Origin: Hydractinia symbiolongicarpus
Taxonomy: Eukaryota; Cnidaria; Hydrozoa; Anthoathecata; Hydractiniidae
Direction: 5' to 3'
Length of the DNA stretch: 64,000 nucleotides
Assembly (NCBI RefSeq): GCF_029227915.1
Contig: NC_079876.1
Location: 31,035,828 to 31,099,827, forward strand
In this document: piece after piece, positions 11,621 through 24,160 of the stretch
Layout: every line of letters begins with the position of its first letter
Numbering within the stretch: position 1 is the first letter of the stretch
Translations under genes and position numbers: made by a program
The notes under the pieces: model-generated
What the model saw: the letters and a program-made list of their open reading frames with translations, nothing else
What the model was told of the DNA's origin: nothing
The model's database searches: none

Positions 11621-13576
11621 ATGGATGTGTTGAAACGTTTGGATTTTGTATTTAATTTGCACGAAGGTTTTCCTTCTCACTGCCTTAAGCCTAAACAAGT
11701 TCAATGTTTTGAAGCTCTTTTAAAGGGCAGGGATGTTGTAGCTGTCCTTCCTACGGGTTATGGAAAGTCGTTAATTTTTCAAATTCTTCCTGACGTTATG
11801 CCACAAAAAAGTACAAGGAATATCGTTATTGTGGTGTGTCCTTTATCTTCAATTATAGAAGACAAAGTGCAGTTTTTAAACAGTGTTGGTATTTCAGCAA
11901 TGTCACTTCATTGCAAAAATAGTTCCAAAGCTCTTATGAAAGTTTGTTTGCCGAAATGAAAACTCATGAAGAAATCAATATATTAAAAAAGGTGCAAGAA
12001 GGGGATATAAATCTACTCTAAGTCAACTGTGTATCAAGATAATGTTGTTGGAATTGTTATTGACGAGGCCCATTGTGTAGAATTTTGGTAAGTATATATA
12101 TACTGTTTTTTTCTTCTCATATATATATTTAAGAACAAGTTAGCTACATCTTAGAAACATTTTTGACTAAGTTAAAGTAATTTGCAATGTTATGACTAGC
12201 TATGTGTACTGTATTGTGGAAAACCTAAAGTAGATAAGCTACCTGCAACTCTGCAGTTCGGGTGAAAGTCCTGATTGGGCTTTTGTACACTAGCTGGTCA
12301 TGTCATTAAATTACCTCGAATAGCTAGCTATACATATGGAGTCAAAAAAAATATACATTTCATTTTGATTTTACGTTTCGATTTTTTCTTTGTCAGGTTG
12401 ACAAAGAAAATAATTAATAAAAAATATATAACAAAATAAATTAATAAGATGCTGCTCTAAAAAGGACTATGTACTTTTATATATAAAAAAAAAAATTAAC
12501 CAATAAAATATCTAAATATACATTTCAGGGGAGAAGAATTTAGAAAAGATGTTAAAGAACTTTCCACAGTGCGCACTTATTTTCCAAAAGCATCTATGTT
12601 AGCCCTTACTGCAACTGCCTCACCTCATCATATAACAAGTTTAGTGAAGTCATTGAATATGTCAACAGCAAAAGTTATCAGAGTAAATCCCAACCGCAAA
12701 AACATATTTCTTGACAAAAAGATCCGCAAAAGTAATGCTTCTGGATTCGAAAGCTATGAGAATATATTGTTACCTATAGCAAATTCATTAAATTCAGTAA
12801 GAGAACAATTTCCAATGACAATCATTTATATGAAATTAAAATATTGTGGTCTTGCCTTTAATCTATTTGAAAGAATTTTAAGCACATTTCAATACGTGGG
12901 ATTTGAAAAAACACCATCTAGTCGTTTGTTTTGTCAATACCATGCACCGCAGACAAAAGCTATGAAACAAATTATCATAAAGGAAATTTCTAAGAAGAAC
13001 TCACGGATCAGAGTTATCTTTGCTACCACTGCGCTCGGAATGGGTGTTACTATTCCACATGTAGAAAATGTTTACCACATTACCCCACCCAGCAATCTTG
13101 AAGCTTATGTTCAAGAAATAGGACGAGCTGGCAGAAGTGAGCAACCTGCAACAGCTATTTTGTTTTACAATAATTCCGATGTTTCAGCAAATAAAACAAA
13201 TGTGGATAAAAATATGAAATTGTACTGCCAGACATCAACTTGCCTAAGGGAGCATATTCAAAAACATTTTGCTTTCAAGCACGAACTTCAAGAAAAATGT
13301 TGTTCAATCTGTGAAAAAGTGGAATTGGTAGAAAAACCAACCACTGTAAGAACTCGTTTAACAGCAAAATTAAGAAATGAATTAAATAAGGAACTATGTA
13401 TGGCCCTATCCAACATTAGTAAAGAAAATTCGATATTTTTGTTTGGGACTCCCAAAGAGCTTGCCGCTGACATTTGTTACACAAGCTCACAATCAAACAT
13501 AGGTGCCCCTGATTTATCCATGTTAGATAAGAACATTGCTAAAGAAGTTCAAAATATTTTGTCAAAGTATTTTTGA
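11621..13576 (+). pseudogene. RecQ-like superfamily 2 DNA helicase (transposon-borne, damaged)
   Basis: A first segment (11621-11959) carries motif I in the form LPTGYGKS. After a frame change near 11935 and missing sequence comes IDEAHCVEFW (motif II) at about 12057-12090, then a GT donor. A second exon from about 12531 begins with GEEFRKD and runs open to 13576, with LALTATAS (motif III), FATTALGMG and EIGRAGR (motifs V and VI), and a Cys cluster near the end (CLREH, then CCSIC) like the RecQ zinc-binding subdomain. The order and spacing are those of RecQ helicases, which unwind DNA 3' to 5'. The gene sits inside the 11412-17598 element, so its role is inferred to be in transposition. The frame change and the shortened region before motif II suggest this copy is inactive. 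Confidence 0.8.
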
Positions 13577-13849
13577 GAAAATACATATACACTTTGTTTC
13601 ATAAAAATACCAAAAGTCTTGCTACAGAGGTCAGTAAAGTATTATATTGTTTAAAGAAGAGTATGACCAGCCTTTTATATCTATGCTTTATGAAAAGAGT
13701 GTATATATTTTTTTTCTTGATACTAGTTTCACGCAACAAACTGTCCAAAAATTTGAAATAAAAACATATATATAGAGAGTGAAAGTTTAGTAAAATATAT
13801 AAAGTAGAAAAAAACCCATCCAAAACCATCACAAATAACTTATATACTT

Positions 13850-16800
13850 CTAATTTTCTGGTAGTTCACTTAGATGTTTTTTAATCCATTTTTGATGTTC
13901 CATGACGTTGATATATCGAAGTGGAGATCGTCTTATATTCGGAAAACTAGAATGGTGGCGCAATGGTGCATGGTCAAAAGGCTTAATTGTCAGCAGATCA
14001 GCAATCATCTCCTTTTCGTCTTGACTTGAATCACGGGTTTGATGTTGTACTGACAGAGGATGGATCCCTGATGTGTTGTCATAATTTTCTGAAATTTCTC
14101 TGATACCACTTACAGCTTTACATACCTTGCTATTAGATTGAACAGTTTTTTTAGGGCCCATTCTTTGAACAATGCTCTTGCTTAACTTGTTGCAAATTTC
14201 CTGAGCAAGATCTTCTTCCATATTATTTCCAGGACCACCTCTCCAATTAACAAAAAAGCCATATTTAAACTGTTCTGATAAACGTGGTGTCAACATACAT
14301 TCAATTTGTGCAATGCTAACGAACATTTCAATAGAATACTTACTAAAACCTCCTAGTGATCTGAATACAGTTAACAAAAGCTTTTGATTAATAAGGTTAC
14401 GTTTACCATCACCCTCTTTGGCTGTATCCTTCATTTGCAAAATTAAAATAGTAAGAAAAATCGAACATAACCCATAGTTCTTGACATAATCATCCCCTCC
14501 TGTGACATTTGGATTTTTTTGGAACAAAAAATTTTGAACAAATGTACCTAATACATCATCAAAATACCTTCTTTGCTTTTCTTTGTCATGTGTAATGTTG
14601 ACTGGAAACCGATAATTTGATGGTCTGTCTTCTAGAGAGCTCATACCCAGAAATTTCATTAATGCGACGATTATGTAGGCACGACCCGTACTTAAAAATA
14701 ATTGTTCACTACCTTCATATGAATCTAATACTTTAGACGGTTTCGCATCCTTTCGGCTATACTTTTCCCTGAAATATTTAAGAGTTTCAATTTCTTTGAC
14801 TGATTCAGGTGCATAAAGCAGGGAATAACTGTACTGCAATAGTGACGCTTTGCAATGCCACATCACAGGTTTAAATGGAGCACAGTGTTCCAAACGGTCA
14901 GATGGTGTGTGTGCTCCACCAAGAAGGTGTTTTGCACCAGCAAACCGAACTCTTGTGAGCTGGTCTCCAGAAAAAAGTATTTTCATTTCCCTCATGGGAT
15001 CGTTTTCAGTAAAAACAACATGACCAATGTTCTGACCAGGATCTGCTTGATAGTCAACATCTACTGTATTTGGAAACCGCTATGGGTCTGGTAACTTCTC
15101 TAACTGTCCCGCTTGATAGTAGATTTCTGCAATCCAATTTTCAAACGTTCTAAGAATTTCAACACAGTCTGAATATTTTGATTCGTTTGCGTTAATAATT
15201 GGCATGGAAATAATGGTTGATTTTTGTTTCATGCATTTACTATGTGGGTGAGGTAAATGCACTGGCAGCACGTTTTTTAAAAACTTAAATTGTGAAAGAA
15301 ATTCCAACATTATTCTCCCAATTAAAATTTTCGAGGTGTCAGCATAATGTTGCCATTCTTGAACATTTGGCATAAACAAATTTGGTGATGCAGTACGTAC
15401 ACTTTTGATTAAAGGAATATCATTAGACAGATGTTGCAATGGTATTCGATTTTCAATTAGATTACTGGCCATCATGTGGAGGTCGTTATTGTCAACATTT
15501 TTCCTTGTAGCCACAAGCACCCTCATATCCCAGTTATCTGATGTACCACGCAAAGATCCACCATTTCTGATAATATTAACAGCCTTTTCCATAAAATGAC
15601 CACCTGCTAATTTTAACAAAACATTGCGCATTGAATTCGATAAGCAAAATCCAACTTGATTTAATCTTCTTTGGAACTATATAAATTGTATATGTATGTA
15701 ATATCAAATAAACGACTTGGAAGTATTTAATTTACCTCCAGTCTATCTAAGCCAATATAAAAATCTTTCTTTAAAGTTTTGATAAAGCTACTTTATAACA
15801 CATTTTTTAGGTTTAGGTCATACTTTTTAGGTTTAGTTTGATACTTTTTTAGAACGGTTTAGAGCTGACCCCTCCTTTAAGCCTTTAAAATGCTTTTCCA
15901 AGCCAATTAATTTAATTTTTCAATTTTCCCAATACTTTGTGAGTTAGCAGTTAAAATTACCTATATAATCTCAGCCTTTTGTTTCATAATAATGAAGTTT
16001 CTTATTAAAAATTTGTGTACATGTGGTAAAACTTATTGCTGCTGTTATGTTATGTTACTATAATTTTGATTTTTTGATTTTTTTGTGAAGTTTAATTTAA
16101 TTGTATATAGACTTTTTTATTTTTGATATTTTGATTTGGATAAAAACTAAAGTATGTTGAAATAGAGTTGTATATATAATACCTTTCTACTGCAACCTCC
16201 TTCAACAGCAAGAGTGGTGTTAATTCTTTGTAGTCGACTTAATTCATGCCATCTAATCTGCATTAACACTGAATAGACAAAACAAAGTTTAACTTTTAAA
16301 CTAATACTCAAGGGTTGGTGTAATTTACCAGTGCTTGCTAGCAAAATTTTTAACAATAAAGAATGATTTGATTCTAACTCTTCCCATAAACTTTCGAAAT
16401 CAAATGTCTGTAAGCCATTGTAGCTGGTATCATGTAAGTATGATGGTTTAGTTCTCCTACAAAGTTTTGCAGAATCACTTTTAACCTCCAGCAACATTTT
16501 ACTTTCAAAGTCTACCATGGAATTTTCACAATTTTCTTTATTTCTTTGTATGTTTGTGACATCACAGAGAGCAGGTTTATTTTCAAAAAGCTTCTTTTTT
16601 GCCACAGATGTGGTTTTACTTGGTGAAGAAACTGCACAACGTTTAACTGAAACATTTTGTCTATGTAAACTTTGATTTTTTTGGCACTGACATCGGTATT
16701 CATGCATTTTTTGAATTAACGATATACATTTACGACATATAGCATCAGACATTCCATCATCTTGTGACACTCTTATTCCACATGTTTGCTCAATTTTAAA

Positions 16801-16925
16801 TGTTAACATTTTGTCACATGGTTTTGAGCAGTGACAATACAGCATAACCGACAAAGCACTTCATTTTTAGGTAAAGTGGCATGTTTAGTATATATCTTTG
16901 TTGGTGTATTAACAACTTCAGCCAT
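13850..16925 (-). CDS. DUF6589-type transposon protein (one stop, one frame change)
   Basis: Read on the minus strand from ATG at 16925. The N-terminus has CRLC, then after a frame change near 16840 a CxC and CRKC cluster, probably a zinc-binding head. Exon 1 ends at 16183 with a GT donor. Exon 2 starts at 15676 after an AG acceptor and joins in phase. It contains GGSLRGTSDNWD near the start, an in-frame TAG at 15080-15082, then FSGDQLTRVRFAGAK, HCAPFKPVMWH, LKYFREKYSR and SYEGSEQLF. These are hallmarks I associate with DUF6589 proteins of cnidarian and fungal repeats. Together with the flanking inverted repeats they mark it as the likely transposase or an accessory protein of this element. 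Only two lesions mean it decayed recently, or that they are assembly errors. Confidence 0.75.
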
Positions 16926-17524
16926 TACAATGTGAAGATGACATTGACAAAAGTACTCCAAAACTGACTTGAAACATTTGCACTGTTATCACTACTAACT
17001 TAGCAATATGTAGCTAGCTAAACTAAAACAAAAAAACAATATAGTTACTATATTCCTTTGTACACTCAACATAAAGTAGTTTAAACATAGTAGGCTGTTT
17101 CATATACGGAAGGAAAAAAAAGGCTTATTACTTATTGCATTACTTTAGCGAAAAGGTAGCTAGCTACCTTTATGTCTAATCTGCTACAACGTCAAAAAAT
17201 CAGTAAAGCTAGTGACATTTGCATCTTTATGTCTGGTCTGCTACACAACAAATCAGTAAAGGTAGTTACATTTGCCTGTATTTTACATGCAACTAAAAAC
17301 TTAAATTTCTATCTATTCCTGGTGTCTTATGTTACATATAATAATAATAACTAGCTATATATATATAAATAATATCACAATCCCTAATCTTTTCTAATGT
17401 TGAGTCAATTTTTTAAAGCTGGAGACCAACAGCCCAGCTGCCATGTTTGTTGTTACTGCCGCGAAAGACAACTATGCATAAATTATATTTTGGGTATAAT
17501 TATCATAAATTATAAGCGATCATG

Positions 17525-17598
17525 TGACCAGCCTGTTCCAGGGCCTTTTCGCCGCTATCAGCTTTATCAACAAGGCAAAATGCCCTGGGAACGAGGTT
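17525..17598. repeat. Right terminal inverted repeat
   Basis: Begins with tgaccagcctgttccaggg and ends with ccctgggaacgaggtt, inverted relative to 11412-11490. The direct 10-mer GCTGCGTTAT follows at once at 17599-17608. Confidence 0.7.
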
Positions 17599-17608
17599 GC
17601 TGCGTTAT

Positions 17609-20600
17609 ATAAACTCTCTAGATTGAATTGTTTTTTTCACAGCTTTCTCTACAAAAAACGACTACTACACACTGCTTCAAATAAAACCCAATTATCACAC
17701 AGTCTTATTAATATCGCAAACACATAGTTCGGGTCACTTCCTTAGTACACGAATATAACGCGGTGCATCAAATAAATTGATTTAAAACAGTTATTAAGAT
17801 AACGAATTTGATCGCTTCTAATGGTGTTTATTTCTTAAATAAATTAAAATGCATAAATAAATATTGCAAAGCTGATATGTGAACAAAGGGAAAGAATTTC
17901 ACCTATTTATAATCGTGTTTTTGTGAAATCTTTAATTCTTTTTTGTATCTTGTGCACAAAGCGTTCAAGTAGATTTTCTTTCGTCTTTTGAATTAAGTTC
18001 AATAAAAAATATATTCGTTGAATTGGATTGGATATTATCTTGTCATGAGCAAGCGAGTTTATTCTAGGCTGTATTCTAGGCTATATTCGTCACTCTTTGT
18101 TGCTAATTCTAGTTTGTCTTATCTCATAAATCTTAATAAAATTAGCGGCATGGTTTTTCTTACGTTGGCAACCCTTGTCTTTTGTAATAATAATTGATGT
18201 TCTCGACCAACCAGAGTGTGCGGATTGTACAATTCCCGAAGTTTTACCCTGGGCTACATCTTCTCAAGTGTTATTTTTCAGAAGAAAAAGAAATATAAGA
18301 ATTAAGAATAGCGCTGGGACTCTTAGCTAGTGTTTTATCTGTGATAGATCAAACTTACACCACAAAGATAAAAATGTTTAGGAGACAGTGACAAAACAAC
18401 TTCATCGAAAACTTCACTTTTGAAGAAGAGATGGTTTTGAGAAAAAAAGAGTTTTTGTTTATTTTGTTAATTTTTAAAAAAATAATTATTTTAACAACTT
18501 TTCATTAAACAAGCAGAAAAAAATACGATTGTTTTTTTAAAACTAGTCATAATTGCAGATTTCAAATTACGAATAATTTTTAAACAAAACGGCCAAAGTT
18601 TAAAATTTGGTTTATATATCGACACCTGCCAGAACCTCGCGTTTTTGTAAGCGAATCAAAAGAGTTGTTTATCCTTCTGTTTTTCTCTCCTCTCAGCTAG
18701 AAGTAATTGCTTTGAAGAAAACGGTTGCTTCAGGGGTGTGTAAATAGCACTTTAGAAAACAGTTGAACATACCAATTAATATGCATTTAACTGAATATAT
18801 GTTTCGTCGTTAAATGTAATCAGATATTCTCCATAATTAGGAAAGCCGGAGTTTACAGAAATTTAAAAACAATTAATTCCCATATATGTCACATCCAAAT
18901 CTCGATATAGGTTACGGGAAATAGTAAAGCACGGTTTCTTTGTAAAGTTGTGTCATTCGTAAGAGTGAGCCAATGACACACATCTTTTGGATCTATGTAC
19001 AGGACTTTTTTAATACACTCTAAGCGCAAGGAATGTACGCACAATATTTGGTCCTTATACAGAAAAACCACCAGGTAAATTTACAAAGGAAAACAGCCTC
19101 GACGTTGCTTGATGTTATTGTTACAGGTAACTTAGCAGCTACATTTAAACTAGCATTTATAAGTTATTATAAACTTTTTCGCTATAGCTAACTAGACAAA
19201 GTATGAAAGGAAATGCTGTGATTTTTATCTGGGTCAAAATTCAAAACTTAAGAGGCAAATTACATCACATTTTTTAGTCTTTTTACATACACTTGAGAAC
19301 AGCTGCAGGAAATTTCATTGTTCATTATCTTGTCATGATTTCTTTACAAAAAAACATCAGAAAAGTTTTCATAAGGATTACTTTCGCGTTTTCTAAAATT
19401 AAAAATTTCTCAAGATAATCTTTTGCGATTTTGTGATTTATAATCGTTTAAATTACTCGCTGAGAATTTTTTAGGTTTAAGACCAAATGTCCCACAGAGT
19501 GTGTACATTTTTCGTTCTTACCCTATTGTCATATAAGCTATGAAACAACTATATAAGCTATGAAACAACTATATAAGCTATGAAACAACTATATAAGCTA
19601 TTGCAGGAAAATAAGAAAACATAAAGAATAAAAGTTTTTTTTATCACAATATTATAAAATAATTTAAAACCTAAAAAACCTAAAAATGTCCTATTACTTC
19701 AGTAAAAATTAATGACTTGAAACTTAGTATTATATGTTCTTAGACCAGTTTGATCAAATAAACCCCCGAAAAAGTTTCACTTCTATCATAATTTCTGAGT
19801 TTTTGAATTTAAGCAATATCAGAGACGCCGATCAATTGTTTTTGACAGCATATCAATTTTAAAAAGCTACATGTACACAAAACACTAAAAGTGATTCTCA
19901 TGATTAAAATAAGTCAGATAGATGTATCCTAGGTTTAGGATTAAATACCTTATCTAGCCCAGAAAAAGTGGGAATGTGCTTCTAAAGCACAATGCTAAAT
20001 ACATAATCTAAACTGCCGTATAAATACAAAGTGGTTAGAAAGTTATTTTTTGTCCACCAGGATCTGCAACACGTTTACTTGCACTAATCGCTCAACCTGG
20101 TGCCACTCAAAACTAGTTTTTAAATATGCACGGGAACTTATTATGCAAAATAAACAATGCTAAATAACTGTATTTGTTTGCAGAAGTAACAATAGGCTTT
20201 ATCATACTAAGTCTTAACCTGGACTGAGACTTCAAGTCTTTCAGCTACAAATAAATATCACTTCTTGCTATAGTTTCTCAAATTATGTTATTTCATAAAA
20301 GAAACCTGAAAATCTTCCAAAAAATTTTGTTAAAAAAAGTTTCTGTTCGATAAAAGAAACCTGAACATTTGCTCAAATTTATTTATAAAATATAGGTTTC
20401 TGTTTGTCTTGACAACAAATATAACCGACATAAAATGCCTTGCGTACTCAACTAGCTATATGATTAAGCCTTGACTGTTCACTGTTATCGAAGGTCCAAA
20501 AACAAACAAATCAAAACAGTTTTTTAACTTTATCAAGATTTATTAAATAGCTTCAAATTTTCGGCAGAAAAAACAATAACGGTTTCGTGCGGAAGCTCAT

Positions 20601-20994
20601 TGGTGCCATATTTTGCTCGTGTTTTGAAATGTGGAGCAAAATTGATTTTCATTTTTGCTCGTGTTTTGAAAAGTGGAGAATTTTCCTTTTCATTGTTTCT
20701 CCACCTTTTGGAACAAAAGTGAAAAAAGTGGAGAAAAAACTGGTGGATTTCGCTTTTTACACACACCACGTGGAAGATTGAACCGGTACGCTCGCCTAAT
20801 CATAGCAATCAATGTTGAAAGGGTTGCGGAGCGTGGGACAGGGTCCCCTAGGTTCGCAAACGAAAACTTTTTGTGACCCTAATAAAGTGGCCTTAAGTCA
20901 CTGCAAGAGACGAACTGCCTTTTCTAAACATGGCATTTTTGTGATATACAAATGAAAGTGGTTATTGTAGATGCAAAATTATTATATTTTACTA
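17609..20994. other. Gene-free AT-rich stretch
   Basis: No gene is supported. Short open frames here lack domain-like sequence. A 20-bp tandem repeat lies at 19531-19600. A direct repeat of ttttgctcgtgttttgaaa occurs twice near 20610 and 20655. Confidence 0.5.
19531..19600. repeat. 20-bp tandem repeat
   Basis: The unit atataagctatgaaacaact is repeated about three and a half times without interruption. Confidence 0.8.
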
Positions 20995-21063
20995 GCCCTG
21001 CCTAGGATTTGAACCTGGATCTCCCATTTGCACGAGTGTCATAGCCATTTGACCAAACAGGGC
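20995..21063 (-). tRNA. tRNA-like sequence, probably a pseudogene
   Basis: On the minus strand it starts GCCCTGT and ends GCAGGGC, a 7-bp acceptor stem with one G-T pair. Box A reads TGGTCAAATGG and box B reads GGTTCAAATCC, both good matches to the RNA polymerase III promoter. A D-stem of GTCA with TGAC can form and the T-stem has one mismatch. The anticodon arm pairs poorly; a GCA (Cys) anticodon is the best reading but weak. No CCA is encoded. A degenerate tRNA or an isolated SINE head are both possible. Confidence 0.4.
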
Positions 21064-21773
21064 ATAAATATACATATATGAAAAACTTTACAGGTGCATC
21101 TTATATATGTTTATGGATTTATACAGCACACATAGCATAGTTAATTTTTTTGTGGATATCAAATAGATAAAATTAACTCATTGGGGGGTACAAGCCGTAC
21201 TTATTGCCTTTTTTACTGGACTTATCCGTTAACCCCTTGGTCCAAAATTATTTGTTTTATTAGAAAAAAAAAAATACCCTAGCTTTATGTGCAAAAATAT
21301 CAGTCCTTTCTTTTTGACCCTGATTTTATATGATTTTTCTTCTATCGAAATTTTGAGAATCTCAATAATTCTCTTGATATACCTCGCGTGTAGCAAAGCT
21401 GCTCCACAATTTCGCTTCGCTCGCGAAGCTCAATTGCTTCGCAAAAATTATCTCTAAATTTTTGAAGCATTTTATTGAAAAGTTGATCCTGGCGATATCC
21501 CTAACTGGATTCTCTCCTGGGAGTTCCAGTTGTCGAGTGTTGACGACATACGGAAGGAAAGCTACCGCTTTAAAAATTAAAAGTAAACAAAAAATTCAAC
21601 CTATATTTGATGTTTTGATTTAATCTCCTGAAATTATGTGCGCTCATAATATTAACATTATAAAAACGGCTGCTTTTGGGAAATATTTTGAAGATAAAGA
21701 TACAATATTTACAGTATTTAGTAGCCATAGCTAAATGCAATATTGTCGTCAAGGTATACAATGAAATTTGATT
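21064..21773. other. Non-coding stretch 3' of the first receptor gene
   Basis: No gene. Around 21405-21445 a short inverted run, ttcgcttcgctcgcgaagc, resembles a common dispersed repeat end. Confidence 0.4.
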
Positions 21774-22757
21774 TTATATATTCTTTGGTATATTAGTCGG
21801 TACGGGATAGCAATATGGCGAGTCATCGACATGCACTGGCAACTCAGGTGGACAGAAATGACTCTCACATTGTATTTCTGAATCGCTAATATTAAGTCTC
21901 TTCCCCTCGTTGTTATTTTCATAGATATCTTCTTCGCGTTGTCTTTTATATAACCTTCTTATAAGAATGCCAGTCACCAAGCATAAAAACAAAAACACCG
22001 CCAAAGCAGCTACAGCAATGGAAATCTTGTTGCTAGTCAACTTGTTGATTTGGCGTGGTTGACATTGTGTTTTCGTAGTCACGCAAGACTTGGTGGTCTC
22101 ATGGTAAATAAATATGTTTTCCACGCAAAGTGTATATACAGTGCATTCATGAAGTCTCTTTTCTGTGTATGAGCAACCATATAAACACTTTTTAAACTGT
22201 TTTAACTCTTTGTATATTGTTGCTTCTTTGTATCTTTCTTTTACAGTGATGTCTGTCCACGAGATGTACGATTCTTTATCATCCCATTTATTTGTATACC
22301 AACGGATTGTAGTTGAATTCTCCGTGGAAACTGCTGTTAAGTTTTTAATCTCATGATCATCGTGACAATTGAAGGTGCTTTCATAGTAGTTTTCATGTAC
22401 AGTGTCTTGTAAATGTAGTGAGTTATTTCCACGATGTAAAACAAGCCTTTTAACAATATAATCCTCTTCACTCCATGTATATATATCTCCAATTCTACAA
22501 TTTAACGTGTAATTTGTTTGATGTATTCTATGAAACGTACAAGTTGTGTAGTTCGTCCACCCTCCCCAACTTTTGACTTTCATTGTAATCATCATTCTTG
22601 TATTTTCTTTGGAATACAACATTTTATCATCAAATGAGATATTTAAATGTAAATGATGATCTTCCATCACAAAACAAAATATATTTTCATATCGCGCTTC
22701 CACGTGTATTGAAATGTACAACAATAACAATGTTGCAAATAAACCTTTTGATGACAT
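21774..22757 (-). CDS. Type I membrane receptor-like protein, copy A (327 residues)
   Basis: An uninterrupted ORF with a signal peptide (1-21, LLLLYIS core, cut after VEA), an ectodomain of about 220 residues, a transmembrane helix at about 245-266 and a 61-residue tail. The ectodomain has many N-glycosylation sites and two segments that look like beta-sandwich modules: one around 25-130 with paired Cys (73 and 86), one around 131-235 beginning IKNLTAV..NSTTIRW, a fibronectin type III-like signature. The layout resembles a small cytokine-receptor chain, but no WSxWS box is present and the family is not recognised. The tail has tyrosines, including YENN, a Grb2-SH2-type site. An AG acceptor (ttttttag) lies one base before the ATG, so a 5' UTR intron is likely. 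Residues 1-160 differ from copy B at only about 7 positions; the rest has diverged strongly. Confidence 0.75.
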   Translation of the reverse strand: MSSKGLFATLLLLYISIHVEARYENIFCFVMEDHHLHLNISFDDKMLYSKENTRMMITMKVKSWGGWTNYTTCTFHRIHQTNYTLNCRIGDIYTWSEEDYIVKRLVLHRGNNSLHLQDTVHENYYESTFNCHDDHEIKNLTAVSTENSTTIRWYTNKWDDKESYISWTDITVKERYKEATIYKELKQFKKCLYGCSYTEKRLHECTVYTLCVENIFIYHETTKSCVTTKTQCQPRQINKLTSNKISIAVAALAVFLFLCLVTGILIRRLYKRQREEDIYENNNEGKRLNISDSEIQCESHFCPPELPVHVDDSPYCYPVPTNIPKNI

Positions 22758-24160
22758 TCTAAAAAAACTTTAATAATAAATCAAATGTGATTAATTTCAT
22801 GAAAGGTCACAATATGTTTAAAGATATAATAAACATGAACAAAACAAAAAATTCTTGACAAATAAATACATTATTATAAACACATATACATCAAAATAAA
22901 GTGTAATTTATATTTGTAAATAAAAAAGAAAAGAAATATTATTTACTTCTTCTGTGTGTACGTTATTTGTTTTTTGTTTTTCATAGCCAGCGCATCATGA
23001 AGTTCATAGAGCTTATCCTTAATGAGATTTCCGAAACGATATAAATGACTTTGTTTTTAAATGGAAACGTAAAATAATAGCCCTCTAATCAGGTTGTTAG
23101 ATCTATGAATGCTTTGGCACCATCATGTCATCATTCTGTTAAATCAAATCAAATTATATAGACTAGTGTAGCTCCATTTGGTCGTATGTCAAATCTTACT
23201 TTCTTACCACAATGGAAAAGAAAGTATATTGTGAAGAAGAATTAACTTGTGCTATATTTTTGCTTCAAAGGTACAAATTACGTGTCTTAATTTAACACCC
23301 CGTCCCCCCGTCCCCCTGTTCCACCGCCCTCTGTCCCCCCGTCCCCATCTCACCCCTTTCCGTTCATCTCACCGAATTCTTTAGTTATCTATATAATTGC
23401 CAATTCATCAAAATAAGAAGAAAATATATCATAGGGCGCCTAAAACCTATCTGACACACAAAGTTTGTTATACCTTTTGATTGTTTCAGAAACAAGATCA
23501 TTATAATAGAACATATTATATATGTTCATATGAAGACTTCTAGCAACAATATCTTATGCCTGAGAATGAAAATACATTAACTCTGGTAGAATTCTACCTT
23601 GTCACAGCATTTCAAATTTAAGTTATACACATTTTAAACGTATCTTTGTTTCCATCACCAACGCAGAAGTGCTTGAAAAGCACAATGCAGGAGGGTAATT
23701 AATTCTAATATTTTTATAATTAGAAAACCGCTTATTAAATCTTTTGTTGTTTATTGCATAACTAATTACATGGTTGCATTACAGGACAAAAATATAATGA
23801 GAAAAAGTCACTCGTTTCCATATTCCTAACTCTCCTAATGATCCCACTCAAAATCTCTTCTGATACCAACCATCTAGTTTAAACTGCTTCTTGATCAATC
23901 AGCGGATTGAACTTCATCATATAAAATATTAAAACAAATTTTTTTTGCCGGAACTGGGTAAGATAGTCTACGCCTAAGAGCTTAGTAAAGTTAAAAAGAT
24001 ATTCTGCGAGCGGAATAAAAGGCTAATTCTGTCAACCAAAATGCTGAAACATGTGACAACCATCTATTCATTCGTTTAACAGAGCCCTGGGCTTTAGATC
24101 ATACGGACGCAGAAATTCACATAGAAGACTAGAGTATATTTAAAACAGATCCGGTTAGAG
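22758..24160. other. Upstream region of receptor A; C-rich tract
   Basis: No gene found. A C-rich low-complexity tract with repeated gtcccccc-like words lies at about 23297-23362. No similarity to the upstream region of receptor B was seen beyond the splice-acceptor-like sequence next to the ATG. Confidence 0.4.

Larger units (their letters stand above)
11402..17608. mobile_element. Autonomous-type DNA transposon with RecQ-like and DUF6589 genes
   Basis: The left end (from 11412) and the right end (to 17598) are inverted copies. The outer part reads cctcgtccccaggg on the left and ccctgggaacgagg on the right. A 19-base inner part, ccctggaacaggctggtca at 11472-11490, is exactly inverted at 17525-17543. 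The 10-mer GCTGCGTTAT lies in direct orientation just outside both ends (11402-11411 and 17599-17608), as expected of a target-site duplication. Inside are a RecQ-like helicase on the plus strand and a DUF6589-type protein on the minus strand, converging. Length is about 6.2 kb. The superfamily cannot be fixed by eye; helicase-bearing Academ elements (AcademH) are the first comparison I would make. Confidence 0.75.
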
